NCBI GenBank assembly: GCA_017634555.1
Contig: JAGBNF010000020.1
Location: forward strand, 1-64,000
Reading direction: 5' to 3'
From: Eubacterium sp.
Lineage (GTDB): Bacteria > Bacillota > Clostridia > Lachnospirales > Lachnospiraceae
Length of the DNA stretch: 64,000 nt
Both the position numbers and the translations under genes were made by a program. Below are positions 1 through 8,608 of the stretch, piece by piece; the first letter of the stretch is position 1; every line of letters starts with the position of its first letter. The notes beneath the pieces are model-generated. The model ran no database searches and was not told the DNA's origin. It saw only the letters and a program-made list of their open reading frames with translations.

Positions 1-83
1 GCTCTTACATAGTTTCCACCGATTCCCGTCGAACCGATCAACATCATTGCCGCCAAAACATATGGCAATCCTCGTTTTCTCAT
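1..83 (-). CDS. Secreted surface protein, N-terminus only (window edge)
   Basis: Only the first 27 codons lie in the window. They read as a signal peptide starting MRKRGLPYVLAAMMLIGS and continuing to a TGIGGNYVRA region, nearly the same protein and DNA sequence as the start of the next gene at 1754. An AGGGGGA ribosome binding site sits 8 bases before the ATG. The gene follows the stop of its paralogue by 24 bp, so it is the downstream member of a tandem family. The rest of the protein is outside the window, so its repeat content is unknown. Confidence 0.75.
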   Translation of the reverse strand, partial: MRKRGLPYVLAAMMLIGSTGIGGNYVR

Positions 84-107
84 AGTTTAAATCCCCCTAA
101 TCACCAA

Positions 108-1754
108 CTATTTCACTACACCATTAACAACTGTGTATTTCTTTCCCTGATATGTAACTGTTCCCGAGAAAGCCCTGTCTACAAGTCCTTTGATCACATA
201 GTATTTCTTTCCGTCTGTTCCTTCAGCTATTCCGGTAAATGAATAATCTATTCTGCTTTTAGTTACATAGTACCAGTTTCCGTTCGTACAAGGAGCAACT
301 TTTCCGCTGAACTTAAAGTCTACCTTTCCGTTTGTACAGTAATACCAATTTTTAACTTCCGGACAATATGCTATTCCGTTAAACTTGGATGTAGGTCTGC
401 CATTCAGAACATAATAATATTTACCGTTCGTATTCTTTGCAATCATGTTTGTGAAAGAAGTATCTACACGACCCTTTGTACAGTAATACCACTTTCCGTT
501 GGTATTCTGGGCTATTCCCGTGAACGATGAATCAATGGCACCATTTCTGACAAAACGCCAATGATTGTCCGGATCCAGTGCAAGACCTGTAAAGGTCAGA
601 TCCATAACACCATTTCTTGCAAAACGCAAATGGCCGTTTGTATTCTTTGGTGCAATTCCGGTGAAACTCGTATCATGTTTCCCATCACTGCCCGCAACCC
701 ACCAAGTATTCTTGGTTGGCATTTTAGCAATAATTCTCGGACCACTATATACTTTATCATGATCATAGAACCTATATATACCCTTTGAATTCTGATACCA
801 TCCATTCTTAAAAAGTCTCGTACTTTGTGCGAGTTTTATACTCTTGGACATGTTCTTCGGAAGTGTTGTATATACATTTCCATCTACATCATACATTTTA
901 CGAGGTAATTCAATATCACATTTCACATTTAGTGGAGTATTTATAATTTTTAAAGAATAACATCTTGCAAACATACCATAGGCATCAGTAACTTTGCTCA
1001 TATCAAATGAACTGAGATTTAAACTCTTCAAGCTTCCACATCCTTCAAACATATAGTTCATATCACAAACTTCAGATGTATCGACACCACTAAAATCAAT
1101 ATTTTCAAGACTAACACATTCAGAAAAAAGAGCATCAGGATGAGCCGGAAATTTAAAACCTTCATCAAATGTAATTGATTTTACTTTACTTACATATTCC
1201 CATCCTCCATTATCAAGAATATTAACATCACTCCATATAGAAACCTGAAGTCTATTCTCGGTCCAATGCTGTCCAAACGCTGTCCAAAGGAGGCCATTTC
1301 TATTCTCCGTTATATATGGGATAAAAACATCTGTATCATCACCTTTATATTCTTTTAAAAAAACAGTATTAGATTCTGAATCAATAAAATAATCATAATC
1401 CTTAAAATATTCATCAAAATCGTATTTTGCCCCCGGAAGATCATCAGATTCTACAAACTGATCATCAGTTATATCAACTATACCTTCTGAATCTTCAGTT
1501 TTCTCAACATCTTCCGCTTCAAGCGAAACATCTCCTACCTCAAGTTCAACTTCATCTGCTTCCGACTCTACATCTTCTAAATCAAACTCAATTTCTTCCG
1601 TCGTCTTTTCTATCGGTTCTTCTGTTTCTTCCGTTTCATTTTCTCCATCTTCGGTTATAGCCGGTTCATCAGCTCTTACATAGTTCCCGCCAATTCCTGT
1701 CGAACCGATCAACATCATTGCTGCCAATACATACGTTAATCCACGTTTCCTCAT
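108..1754 (-). CDS. Secreted BspA/DUF285-like surface protein with C-terminal aromatic repeats
   Basis: This 548-residue protein starts at the ATG at 1754, where a GGGAGG site lies 11 bases upstream; the upstream in-frame extension has no ribosome site. Residues 1-28 form a signal peptide ending VRA. A very acidic linker runs to about residue 110. A BspA-like DUF285 segment (MNYMFEGCGSLKSLNLSSFD and similar) lies near 195-290. From about 340 to the end are eight or nine repeats of 22-24 residues with a TNGxWYYxxxGxxDxxFTGIA pattern. Such repeats are typical of surface-attached proteins of Lachnospiraceae, and a wall- or glycan-binding role is inference. No LPxTG tail or transmembrane anchor is visible. 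It belongs to the 1-6035 paralogue array. Confidence 0.85.
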   Translation of the reverse strand: MRKRGLTYVLAAMMLIGSTGIGGNYVRADEPAITEDGENETEETEEPIEKTTEEIEFDLEDVESEADEVELEVGDVSLEAEDVEKTEDSEGIVDITDDQFVESDDLPGAKYDFDEYFKDYDYFIDSESNTVFLKEYKGDDTDVFIPYITENRNGLLWTAFGQHWTENRLQVSIWSDVNILDNGGWEYVSKVKSITFDEGFKFPAHPDALFSECVSLENIDFSGVDTSEVCDMNYMFEGCGSLKSLNLSSFDMSKVTDAYGMFARCYSLKIINTPLNVKCDIELPRKMYDVDGNVYTTLPKNMSKSIKLAQSTRLFKNGWYQNSKGIYRFYDHDKVYSGPRIIAKMPTKNTWWVAGSDGKHDTSFTGIAPKNTNGHLRFARNGVMDLTFTGLALDPDNHWRFVRNGAIDSSFTGIAQNTNGKWYYCTKGRVDTSFTNMIAKNTNGKYYYVLNGRPTSKFNGIAYCPEVKNWYYCTNGKVDFKFSGKVAPCTNGNWYYVTKSRIDYSFTGIAEGTDGKKYYVIKGLVDRAFSGTVTYQGKKYTVVNGVVK

Positions 1755-1900
1755 AATACATGTAACCTCCCTTCTAAAAATCAAAAAGATGGTTCCATGA
1801 TAATTCATCACATATAACACGAGGAACATCCAAAATGCGTATATACAGTAATTTTTTTGATTATTACCAATAATCACCGTAAACTATTGTGCAACACAAT

Positions 1901-1937
1901 AAAAAGCGGTCTGCTCACTTTCAATGAACAAACCGCT
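1901..1937 (-). terminator. Intrinsic terminator after the 1976-3772 gene
   Basis: On the minus strand an inverted repeat (AGCGGTTTGTTCA pairing with TGAGCAGACCGCT, 7-base loop) is followed by a run of five T. It lies 39 bp after the stop codon of the upstream surface protein gene and would separate it from the next paralogue. Confidence 0.85.
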
Positions 1938-1975
1938 CTCATACATTTTATTTTTCCTGTCTGATAAACAGTGCT

Positions 1976-3772
1976 TTACTTTACAGCTCCCTTAACTATA
2001 TTGTAAGTCTTTCCGTTGTATTTATAGGTACCCGTATAATTTTTATTAAGTACTCCCTTTTCTACATAATACTTCTTTCCGTTGGTTGCTTCTGCTATAC
2101 CTGTGAAGGATCTGTCTATCTTACCCTTCGTTACATAGTACCAGTTTCCGTTAGTGCAAAGAGCTATTTTTCCACTGAACTTAAGATCCGGTCTTCCATC
2201 TGTACAGTAATACCACTTACCGTCTGTAGTCTGAGCGATCTTCTCCGTAAAAGTCTTTGTAGGTCTTCCTTTACTTACATAATACCAATTTCCGTTGGTA
2301 GCCTTAACTATCTTTCCTGTAAAGGTCAGATCCATCTTTCCTTTATTTACATAGTACCATCTTCCGTTTGTTGCTGTTGCAAGACCGGTGAATGATGTAT
2401 CAAGCACACCATACTTTGCATAGCCCCATCCTGATTGTCCTTCAAATTTTGCCAAACCTGAAAACGCATTATCGTATACACCATTACTGGCCGCATACCA
2501 ATTCTTCTTATTGTTGATTATTCCGTTGCAGAGCATTGTTGCTTCAGAAACATAATGCTCCCCATCTTTAACAAATCTATATGTGCCTTTCTCGTTGCGC
2601 CAACCTGTAAAACTTGATGTAAGCTTCTTGGTAGTTGTAACATTTTTCGGAATGTAACTTAGTGCATTTCCTCTGGCATCATACATAGATGATGCAGGGA
2701 GTTTAATATCATATCCCACATTACGCGGAGTATATAGCGTTTCCAAATTATTACAGTTCAGGAACATGTTATCTGCACTTAAATTATTTTCCAAACCACT
2801 CAAGTCAAAAGATGAAAGATTAAGCTCCTTTAAACTACTGCATACATAGAACATTTGAACTGTCTCTTTAACATTTCCGGTATCAAAGCTGCTGACATTC
2901 AGATTCTTCAAGCTGTTGCATCTATAAAACATCCCCCTCATATTAGTAACATTTTTAGTATTAAAATTACTAAGATCAAGGCTTTCCAAACTGTTGCAAT
3001 CGTCAAACATATCCTGCATATTGGTAACATTTTTGGTATTAAAATTACTAAGATTCAGGCTTTTCAGACTACTGCACTCAGCAAACATACACCTCATATT
3101 TGTCACATTTGCACCTGTAAAATTCCCAAAATTCACCGTCTTCAATGACTTACAAAAATAAAACATATAACTCGAATCAGTTACTTTACTAAGATCCAGC
3201 CCACTTAAATCCAGTTCCGGAACATTATACAAATATGAGAAAAGTCCCTTACAATTTTCTGATACCTTAACACCTTCCTCAAATGAAATACTCTCTATGT
3301 CAACAACATTCTCCCCAAAGAGGTATTTTAATTCATCCCAAACCCCCCAGATTGAATATACATAAACATTATTATCGTCACCCCATCCTTCAAGAAGTGT
3401 ATAATAGGTTTTTCCATCTATTTTGGCCGTTTTATAAACATACACATTTTTAGATGTACCTTTATACCTTCTTAATATTATATTGTCACCCGAAATATCA
3501 TACTCATAATCTTGAATCCATTTCGATGATGCTTCATCCTCTGCATCTACAGTTCCTTCGGAAATCACTTCTTCAGCAACTACATTTTCATTATCCCCCT
3601 CATCTGCTGCATCAGTAAGCTCTTCCGCATCAGTTGCAGTTGCGTCTGTTGTTTCATTTTCCCCTTCTTCGGTTATAACAGGTTCATCTGCCCTGACATA
3701 ACCACCTGTGAATCCCACAGATCCCAGCAGCATTGCTGCCGCCAATAAATACGGCAAACCCTTCTTCCTCAT
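1976..3772 (-). CDS. Secreted BspA-like surface protein with DUF285 and aromatic repeats
   Basis: This 598-residue protein begins at an ATG preceded by GGGAGGAAGG. A signal peptide (MRKKGLPYLLAAAMLLGS, cleavage near VRA-DE) is followed by an acidic/threonine linker to about residue 80. The centre (about 195-330) has five or six leucine-rich DUF285 repeats of 24 residues, pattern NVTNMxxMFxxCxSLKxLNLSNF. Two neighbouring copies are almost identical at DNA level (near 2940-3060), so expansion there is recent. The C-terminal 200 residues are WYY repeats in the same order as in its paralogues and end IVKGAVK. DUF285 repeats are common in host- or bacteria-facing surface proteins; the ligand is unknown. 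Confidence 0.87.
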   Translation of the reverse strand: MRKKGLPYLLAAAMLLGSVGFTGGYVRADEPVITEEGENETTDATATDAEELTDAADEGDNENVVAEEVISEGTVDAEDEASSKWIQDYEYDISGDNIILRRYKGTSKNVYVYKTAKIDGKTYYTLLEGWGDDNNVYVYSIWGVWDELKYLFGENVVDIESISFEEGVKVSENCKGLFSYLYNVPELDLSGLDLSKVTDSSYMFYFCKSLKTVNFGNFTGANVTNMRCMFAECSSLKSLNLSNFNTKNVTNMQDMFDDCNSLESLDLSNFNTKNVTNMRGMFYRCNSLKNLNVSSFDTGNVKETVQMFYVCSSLKELNLSSFDLSGLENNLSADNMFLNCNNLETLYTPRNVGYDIKLPASSMYDARGNALSYIPKNVTTTKKLTSSFTGWRNEKGTYRFVKDGEHYVSEATMLCNGIINNKKNWYAASNGVYDNAFSGLAKFEGQSGWGYAKYGVLDTSFTGLATATNGRWYYVNKGKMDLTFTGKIVKATNGNWYYVSKGRPTKTFTEKIAQTTDGKWYYCTDGRPDLKFSGKIALCTNGNWYYVTKGKIDRSFTGIAEATNGKKYYVEKGVLNKNYTGTYKYNGKTYNIVKGAVK

Positions 3773-3884
3773 AAATACCTTCCTCCCGTATATATTTTTT
3801 CACATAATCAATAAACTAATACTAACAACCTGAAGTCAATAAACTTCTCAACCTGAAATATATCACTCTTCAACCGGACATATA

Positions 3885-4289
3885 TCATTCTTCAGCCGGT
3901 TCATCGAACTCTTCAAAAACAATGTTAGAATCACCGTCATCTGTATCATCAGCCTGCGGTTCCATATAAGGATCTTCGAATTCCATAGCCGCATCCGGCT
4001 CCTCTCTGAATTTTTCTCCGGAAGAATTCTCCGTTATATTTGAAACAACCATAAAAATACAAAGTATTATCAGAATGAGTGCAGCCGCAAGTACACTAAG
4101 TACTACCACCATGCTTTTATTCTGTGCTTCCGTTTGAGGAATTTCCTGTGGCATGTTCAACGGTCTTGAATAATTGTAGTCGAATGCCGGTACATTTTCC
4201 GAAGTGATTTTTCTCTCAATCGGCGTATTACAATACATGCACATAGTTGAATTCTCATGCAATGATGTTCCACAATTTGGGCATATCAT
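3885..4289 (-). CDS. Small zinc-ribbon, single-pass membrane protein
   Basis: The 134-residue protein starts MICPNCG at 4289, with GGAGG 7 bases upstream; a start seven codons earlier would place the ribosome site inside the gene. Residues 2-24 form a zinc ribbon with two CxxC pairs (CPNCG and CMYCN). One transmembrane helix (VVVLSVLAAALILIILCIFMVV) is near residues 60-82. The outside tail is strongly acidic and ends FDEPAEE. Proteins with this layout are common in Firmicutes, usually without a defined role. It sits inside the surface-protein array and may be cotranscribed with its neighbours. Confidence 0.7.
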   Translation of the reverse strand: MICPNCGTSLHENSTMCMYCNTPIERKITSENVPAFDYNYSRPLNMPQEIPQTEAQNKSMVVVLSVLAAALILIILCIFMVVSNITENSSGEKFREEPDAAMEFEDPYMEPQADDTDDGDSNIVFEEFDEPAEE

Positions 4290-4383
4290 AATTCTTCCTC
4301 CAAAACTCACGTATATTCCACAGAATACACGAAAAATTAGAATCCTGCAATCTTTAAGCCGAAATTCTTATCGTGCAGAGCTT

Positions 4384-4419
4384 AAAAAACCCTGCTCAAT
4401 CCAATACTGAGCAGGGCTT
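4384..4419 (-). terminator. Intrinsic terminator after the 4437-6035 gene
   Basis: On the minus strand GCCCTGCTCA and TGAGCAGGG form a stem with a 9-base loop, followed by six T. It lies about 18 bp after the stop of the upstream surface protein gene. Confidence 0.85.
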
Positions 4420-4436
4420 TCTATATGTTTCATTAT

Positions 4437-6035
4437 TTACTTAACTACACCGTTAACTACCCTATAACTTGTCCCGTTTTTATCCTTTGCGGTACCGCTG
4501 AAGGTCCTGTCGATTCGGCCTCGGGTAACGTAATACATTTTTCCGTTGGTGCACGGAGCAACTATGTCGCTGGCCTTGCAGTCTACCCGCCCTTTTGAAC
4601 AATAGTACCAGTTCTTCTTATCCGGGCAGTAAGCGATCTTACCGTCAAAGCTTCTAGTCGGCTTACCTTTTTGCACATAGTAATACTTTCCATTCGTTGC
4701 CGGAGCAATCATATCGGTGAACGATGTATCAACGCCACCGTTACTAACGTAGTACCATCTTCCTTCTGTAGTCTGTGCCAGGCCTTTATATGTCGTATTC
4801 AGTACACCATCCTCAGCAAATCGCCAGCCTGTAGTTGTCCTTCTGGCTATACCGGTAAATGTATCATCAAACTTTGCATTTGTTACAGCATACCATGTAT
4901 CTTTTCCATCGATCAGCTTTCCTCTGGCCATTATAGTCGGACCGTAATAAAGCTCACCATCGATATAGTATTTCCAATCATATCCCACTTGGATCCAACC
5001 GTTCTTACTAAACATATCATAGTCTTTGACTAGCTTTATACTCTGATCAGTCCCCTTCGGAATGCTTTGATATTCATTTCCTTCCGAATCATAAAATGTA
5101 TACTCCAGACCTATATCACCTGAAAAATCAACCGGTGTATATATATGTGTGAGATTAATGCAAAAGCCGAAAAAGTGCTGATAATTTATATCTTCATTCT
5201 CCGTTTTGAAACTGCTCAGATCAAGCCTCTTCAAATGCTGGCACTCGCAGAACATAAGACTCATATCTTCCACATTTGGCAGATATAAATCTGTAAAATC
5301 CACTCTTCTCAGATTACGGCATGCCCAGAACATACCGCGCATATTGGTAACATTTGTGAAATCAAAATTCGACAGATCCACCTTTTTCAATATATCACAC
5401 GCGCAGAACATCTGCTCCATATTCTTAACATCACTTGTATCTACTCCTGAAAGATTTATACTTTCAAGACTTCGACATCCCATAAATAATCTTGATGAAT
5501 CTTCAGGAAACTTAAATCCTTTCTCAAAAGTGATTTTAGTGACATGAGATTTATATAACATCGGTAAAGTATACTCAGCAAATATCGAATAGTGCGAATC
5601 CGTTTCCGGCACATTTTCATTGTACTGAGCTGAGATATACGTCTGATAAGTTTTTCCGTTTATGGATGCACTTTTAGGAACATAGACTTCATCCGGAGCA
5701 TCTGACTTATACTGCTTCAGCTTAATATAATCTCCATCAAGCTCATATTCATAACTCTCATACCAGTTACTCGCCGCTGAATCTTTTGAATCTGCTTCGG
5801 ATATTTCTATCTCTGCCGCAGCTTCTGAGTCATCTGTCTCGAATGATGAGTCTATTGCTGATGAGTCATCCACCACTAAAGATGCGTCTGTCTCCGAGGA
5901 TTCGTCTATTGTGATTTCAGATTCATCCGCTACGACTGCAGATTCTTCTGCCTTGACTGTAACAGTTCCGACACCGGATGCCATGCCGACAAACAGAAGA
6001 ATCGATAAAATATATGGAATTCCTCTTCTCTTCAT
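4437..6035 (-). CDS. Secreted BspA-like surface protein with aromatic repeats
   Basis: The start chosen is the ATG at 6035 (MKRRGIPYILSILL): GGAGG lies 10 bases upstream of it but only 1 base from the alternative ATG at 6044. The 532-residue protein has a signal peptide (about 1-29), a serine/aspartate-rich linker to about residue 85, and DUF285-type leucine-rich segments (MEQMFCACDILKKVDLSNFD and similar) near 180-280. About eight C-terminal WYY repeats end RVVNGVVK. The order of these repeats matches the paralogues at 108 and 45703, including the CP-(D/E)-x-KxWYYC repeat. It is the first gene of the array in the direction of transcription. Confidence 0.85.
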   Translation of the reverse strand: MKRRGIPYILSILLFVGMASGVGTVTVKAEESAVVADESEITIDESSETDASLVVDDSSAIDSSFETDDSEAAAEIEISEADSKDSAASNWYESYEYELDGDYIKLKQYKSDAPDEVYVPKSASINGKTYQTYISAQYNENVPETDSHYSIFAEYTLPMLYKSHVTKITFEKGFKFPEDSSRLFMGCRSLESINLSGVDTSDVKNMEQMFCACDILKKVDLSNFDFTNVTNMRGMFWACRNLRRVDFTDLYLPNVEDMSLMFCECQHLKRLDLSSFKTENEDINYQHFFGFCINLTHIYTPVDFSGDIGLEYTFYDSEGNEYQSIPKGTDQSIKLVKDYDMFSKNGWIQVGYDWKYYIDGELYYGPTIMARGKLIDGKDTWYAVTNAKFDDTFTGIARRTTTGWRFAEDGVLNTTYKGLAQTTEGRWYYVSNGGVDTSFTDMIAPATNGKYYYVQKGKPTRSFDGKIAYCPDKKNWYYCSKGRVDCKASDIVAPCTNGKMYYVTRGRIDRTFSGTAKDKNGTSYRVVNGVVK

Positions 6036-6051
6036 TTGCGTCATGCCTCCT

Positions 6052-6831
6052 TTATTTGTATATCTTTTTCTTCTGCTGTCCCGCCGTCATTTTTACTATC
6101 GTCTTTCTGCGTGCAAATCTCTGTAAGAATATTACTGCCTTCATTCTGAAGGTTGGAATGATTATCTCCTTACGTTTAAACATCTGCTTGATTGCATATA
6201 CTGCACAATACTTCGGACTGATTCCGTTAAGCGCGAACTGCACATTTGCAACCTCATTAAACTCCGTATCAACCGGTCCCGGACAGAGCGCACCTATATA
6301 AACATCACTGCCCTGCTCTCGAAGCTCTTCCGCTATAGCGCTTGTGAGGCTTGTCACATAAGCCTTTGTCGAATAGTAGGTCGCCATGAAAGGTCCTGCA
6401 GGGAAGAGTCCTGCAGATGATGCAACATTCAGCAGATAACCGCTGCCTCTCTCCTTGAAGTATCTGAGCATAAGTTTTGTAAGGATGTGCACTGCTCGCA
6501 CATTTACATCGATCATCGAGATATCCTTCTCAAGGTCAGTTTCGATGAATGGACCTGCGTCTCCAAAACCTGCGTTGTTTATGAACACTTCAATGTCATA
6601 ACCTGATATCTGCTCATAAAGCTCGCTGCAGCCTTCGCGTGTTGAAAGATCTGCACTGATTACTATAGTCTTTGTACCATATCTTCTCTTAAAAGCCCTC
6701 TTCAGCTTTTCAAGTCTTGCCGTACGTCTTGCCGTGAGGATCATATCATATCCCTGACGTGCAAGATACTTAGCCATCTCCGCTCCGATTCCGGAACTGG
6801 CTCCCGTTACTACCGCATATAATTCTGCCAT
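6052..6831 (-). CDS. Short-chain dehydrogenase/reductase (SDR)
   Basis: This 259-residue protein has the full classical SDR signature: the nucleotide-binding TGASSGIG at residues 9-16, NNAG near 88-91, a catalytic serine in LLNVASSAG, and the YxxxK pair in YYSTKAY near 150-160. The family reduces or oxidises alcohols, ketones or sugars with NAD(P)H. The basic tail (RFARRKTIVKMTAGQQKKK) suggests peripheral membrane contact, as in some ketoreductases that act on lipids; this is inference and the substrate cannot be read from sequence. The stop is 16 bp before the surface protein gene, so the two may be cotranscribed. Confidence 0.85.
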   Translation of the reverse strand: MAELYAVVTGASSGIGAEMAKYLARQGYDMILTARRTARLEKLKRAFKRRYGTKTIVISADLSTREGCSELYEQISGYDIEVFINNAGFGDAGPFIETDLEKDISMIDVNVRAVHILTKLMLRYFKERGSGYLLNVASSAGLFPAGPFMATYYSTKAYVTSLTSAIAEELREQGSDVYIGALCPGPVDTEFNEVANVQFALNGISPKYCAVYAIKQMFKRKEIIIPTFRMKAVIFLQRFARRKTIVKMTAGQQKKKIYK

Positions 6832-6944
6832 TGAATCACCTCAACCGGAAAATATCAAATCAAATACATCTCACGTAATAATCAAGTATATATGTGTAAT
6901 AAAACATGTTCTCATTCTATATTTATTTACGTGATTTGTATAGA

Positions 6945-7033
6945 CCTGTTTTGTACTACTGTCCTGTTTTGTACTACCATGCGAATAGATTTCAATTTGC
7001 CCTGTCTTATACTACCACACGAATAGATTTCAA
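6945..7033. repeat. Three-copy degenerate direct repeat
   Basis: Copies start at 6945, 6963 and 7001. All share CCTGTtTTgTACTAC; the second and third also share a downstream CGAATAGATTTCAA. The TACTACCA word also occurs in the adjacent 74-bp array, so the two may be related. Confidence 0.7.
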
Positions 7034-7065
7034 CGCTTGTGTTAGTATGATATTACGTGGCGCCG

Positions 7066-7343
7066 TCGTCAAAACCGAAAGCTACTACCAAAATGTACTG
7101 AATACCATAGAATATTAGTAATCCAATGCTCTGAGAAGCCGAAAAAACCGGAAATTACTACCAAAACGTACCGAAAACCGTAGTGTTTTTAGTACGCCAA
7201 TTTCTTGAGAAGCCAAAATAACCGGAAATTTACTACCATAGTATAGTGAAAACCGTCGAATATTAGTATTTCGAAAAATTCGAGAAGCCGGAAAAACCGG
7301 AAGCTACTACCAAATCGAGCAGAAAAAGAGTGAATATTAGTAA
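7066..7343 (+). repeat. Four-unit ~74-bp repeat element, copy A
   Basis: TACTACC words recur at 7083, 7156, 7231 and 7305, giving periods of 73, 75 and 74 bp. Each unit has the order ACCGGAAAT, TACTACCA, a TACCGAAAACCGT-like core, TTAGTA, then GAGAAGCC. The element ends AAAGAGTGAATATTAGTA. Units are imperfect and both sub-parts are conserved, so this is not a CRISPR. Copies B and C are at 44104-44395 and 61066-61343. Confidence 0.85.
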
Positions 7344-7355
7344 ATGGGTGGAAAT

Positions 7356-7439
7356 GGAGTGGATTTGCACTTGAGCGGGGTGGATTTACGCTGGATTGGG
7401 GTGGATTTACAACTCAGTGGAGCGGATTCACATGATAAT
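7356..7439 (+). repeat. Four tandem 21-bp units
   Basis: Four adjacent 21-bp units begin GGAGTGGATTT, GGGGTGGATTT, GGGGTGGATTT and GGAGCGGATTC. The first 12 bases of each are well conserved and the rest varies. The spacing of 21 bp is two DNA turns, so all copies face the same side of the helix. The function is unknown. Confidence 0.75.
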
Positions 7440-7602
7440 GGCTACGCAGTAACGCAAAATGGAGGCGTAAAGTAGCCGGAAGGAAGAAGTAATCTTCCGG
7501 TTTGAGCGTCTACGGCTACGCATCGGCTCATAATCAAGCCTTGGAGTAGCCGGCAGTTTAAGAAACACTTCCGAATCACTCAAAACGTCGCTGAAAGTGC
7601 AC

Positions 7603-7632
7603 AAAAAAAACGGGCAGAGATCACTCTGCCCG
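7603..7632 (-). terminator. Intrinsic terminator of the amino acid binding protein gene
   Basis: On the minus strand CGGGCAGAG and CTCTGCCCG pair perfectly around a four-base loop and are followed by eight T. It starts 14 bp after the stop of the binding protein gene. Confidence 0.93.
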
Positions 7633-7645
7633 CGGAATCATCTGC

Positions 7646-8464
7646 TTACTCAGCATCAAGATACTTAGCTGAAAGATCTGAGATTGTTCCTTCATCAAGC
7701 ATCTTCTGAATGCTTGTGTTGATCTGGTTAAGAAGCTCTGTGTTGCCCTTCTTAACTGCGATAGCGTATTCCTCGTTACCGAATGCTGATTCATCCTCTA
7801 CGATCTTAAGTTCAGGATTGTCCTTAACGTATTTCTGTGCTGTAGCTGAATCGATAACTACAACATCACACTTTCCGTTCTTAAGCTCCATGATAGCTTC
7901 AGTACCCTTCTTGAAAGCTTCGTACTTATATCCAAGATCATTAACTACTGTCTCGCCTGTGTATCCCTGGATTACAACGATCTTCTTGTCAGCCATATCT
8001 GCTGCCTTAGCAATAGTTGAATCCTGAGGAACGATCATAACCTGAGTTGCTGTATAGTATGGAATTGAGAAATCAACTGCTTCCTTACGCTCATCAGTAA
8101 CTGTCATACCTGCGATAACTGCATCGATCTGTCCGTTCTGAAGTGCAAGAAGAAGAGAATCGAACTCCATGTTGTTAATTGTTGCTTCCTTACCGATATC
8201 TGTTCCGATCTGCTTTGCGATAGCCATGTCGATACCGTCATACTGGCCGATAACGCCTTCACCGCCAACAAACTCGAATGGAGGGAACTCAGCATTAGTA
8301 CCGAACACGATCTGTCCGCCTGTAGCTCCATCTGTAGCTGCTCCGCCTGCTTCAGCACCGGCAGTAGTTGCAGACTCCTTCTTATCTCCTCCACATGCAA
8401 CAGCTCCGAAAAGCATTGTCATGCATGTAAGACCAACAAGCGCCCATTTCTTGATTTTCTTCAT
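7646..8464 (-). CDS. Polar amino acid ABC transporter substrate-binding lipoprotein
   Basis: The 272-residue protein starts at the ATG at 8464, with GGAGG 9 bases upstream; a TTG two codons earlier is too close to it. A lipoprotein signal peptide ends in GAVAC, with the lipid-bearing cysteine at about residue 24. A short Gly/Ala linker leads into the type-II binding fold of the HisJ/GlnH family (FPPFEFV, GQIDAVIAGMTVTDERKEAVDFSIPYY, IAVKKGNTELL). It captures an amino acid outside the membrane for import; the exact ligand is not clear. The matching permease and ATPase are probably those at 12171-13602, now separated by an ECF transporter locus. It has its own promoter and terminator. Confidence 0.9.
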   Translation of the reverse strand: MKKIKKWALVGLTCMTMLFGAVACGGDKKESATTAGAEAGGAATDGATGGQIVFGTNAEFPPFEFVGGEGVIGQYDGIDMAIAKQIGTDIGKEATINNMEFDSLLLALQNGQIDAVIAGMTVTDERKEAVDFSIPYYTATQVMIVPQDSTIAKAADMADKKIVVIQGYTGETVVNDLGYKYEAFKKGTEAIMELKNGKCDVVVIDSATAQKYVKDNPELKIVEDESAFGNEEYAIAVKKGNTELLNQINTSIQKMLDEGTISDLSAKYLDAE

Positions 8465-8498
8465 AATCAATCTCCTCCGATATTATTTTATAAATCTG

Positions 8499-8527
8499 AT
8501 AATATCAGCTATTATGACACCAATCAA
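8499..8527 (-). promoter_or_regulatory. Sigma-A promoter for the binding protein gene
   Basis: On the minus strand TTGATT (8522-8527) and TATTAT (8499-8504) are separated by 17 bp, 35 bp before the start codon. It shows that this gene does not depend on read-through from the ECF genes upstream. Confidence 0.6.
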
Positions 8528-8608
8528 GTCTAAATAGCAATATGAATTTTCAACAAAATAGAGTGAAATAATAAGTCAAATTCTAACACTTTATAATCAC
8601 AGCTTCTA

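Larger units (their letters stand above)
6832..7602. repeat. Repeat-rich intergenic region without genes
   Basis: No convincing gene is seen in this 770 bp. It holds, in order, a three-copy direct repeat (6945-7033), a four-unit array of about 74-bp units (7066-7343, listed separately), four 21-bp units (7356-7439), and a segment repeating GTAGCCGG and GGCTACGCA motifs (7440-7560). It separates the SDR gene from the amino acid binding protein gene, both on the minus strand. Confidence 0.8.

Noticed and set aside
7066-7343. CRISPR array
   Set aside because: The units are imperfect, the parts between repeated words are also conserved, there are only four units at each of three loci, and no cas gene is present.
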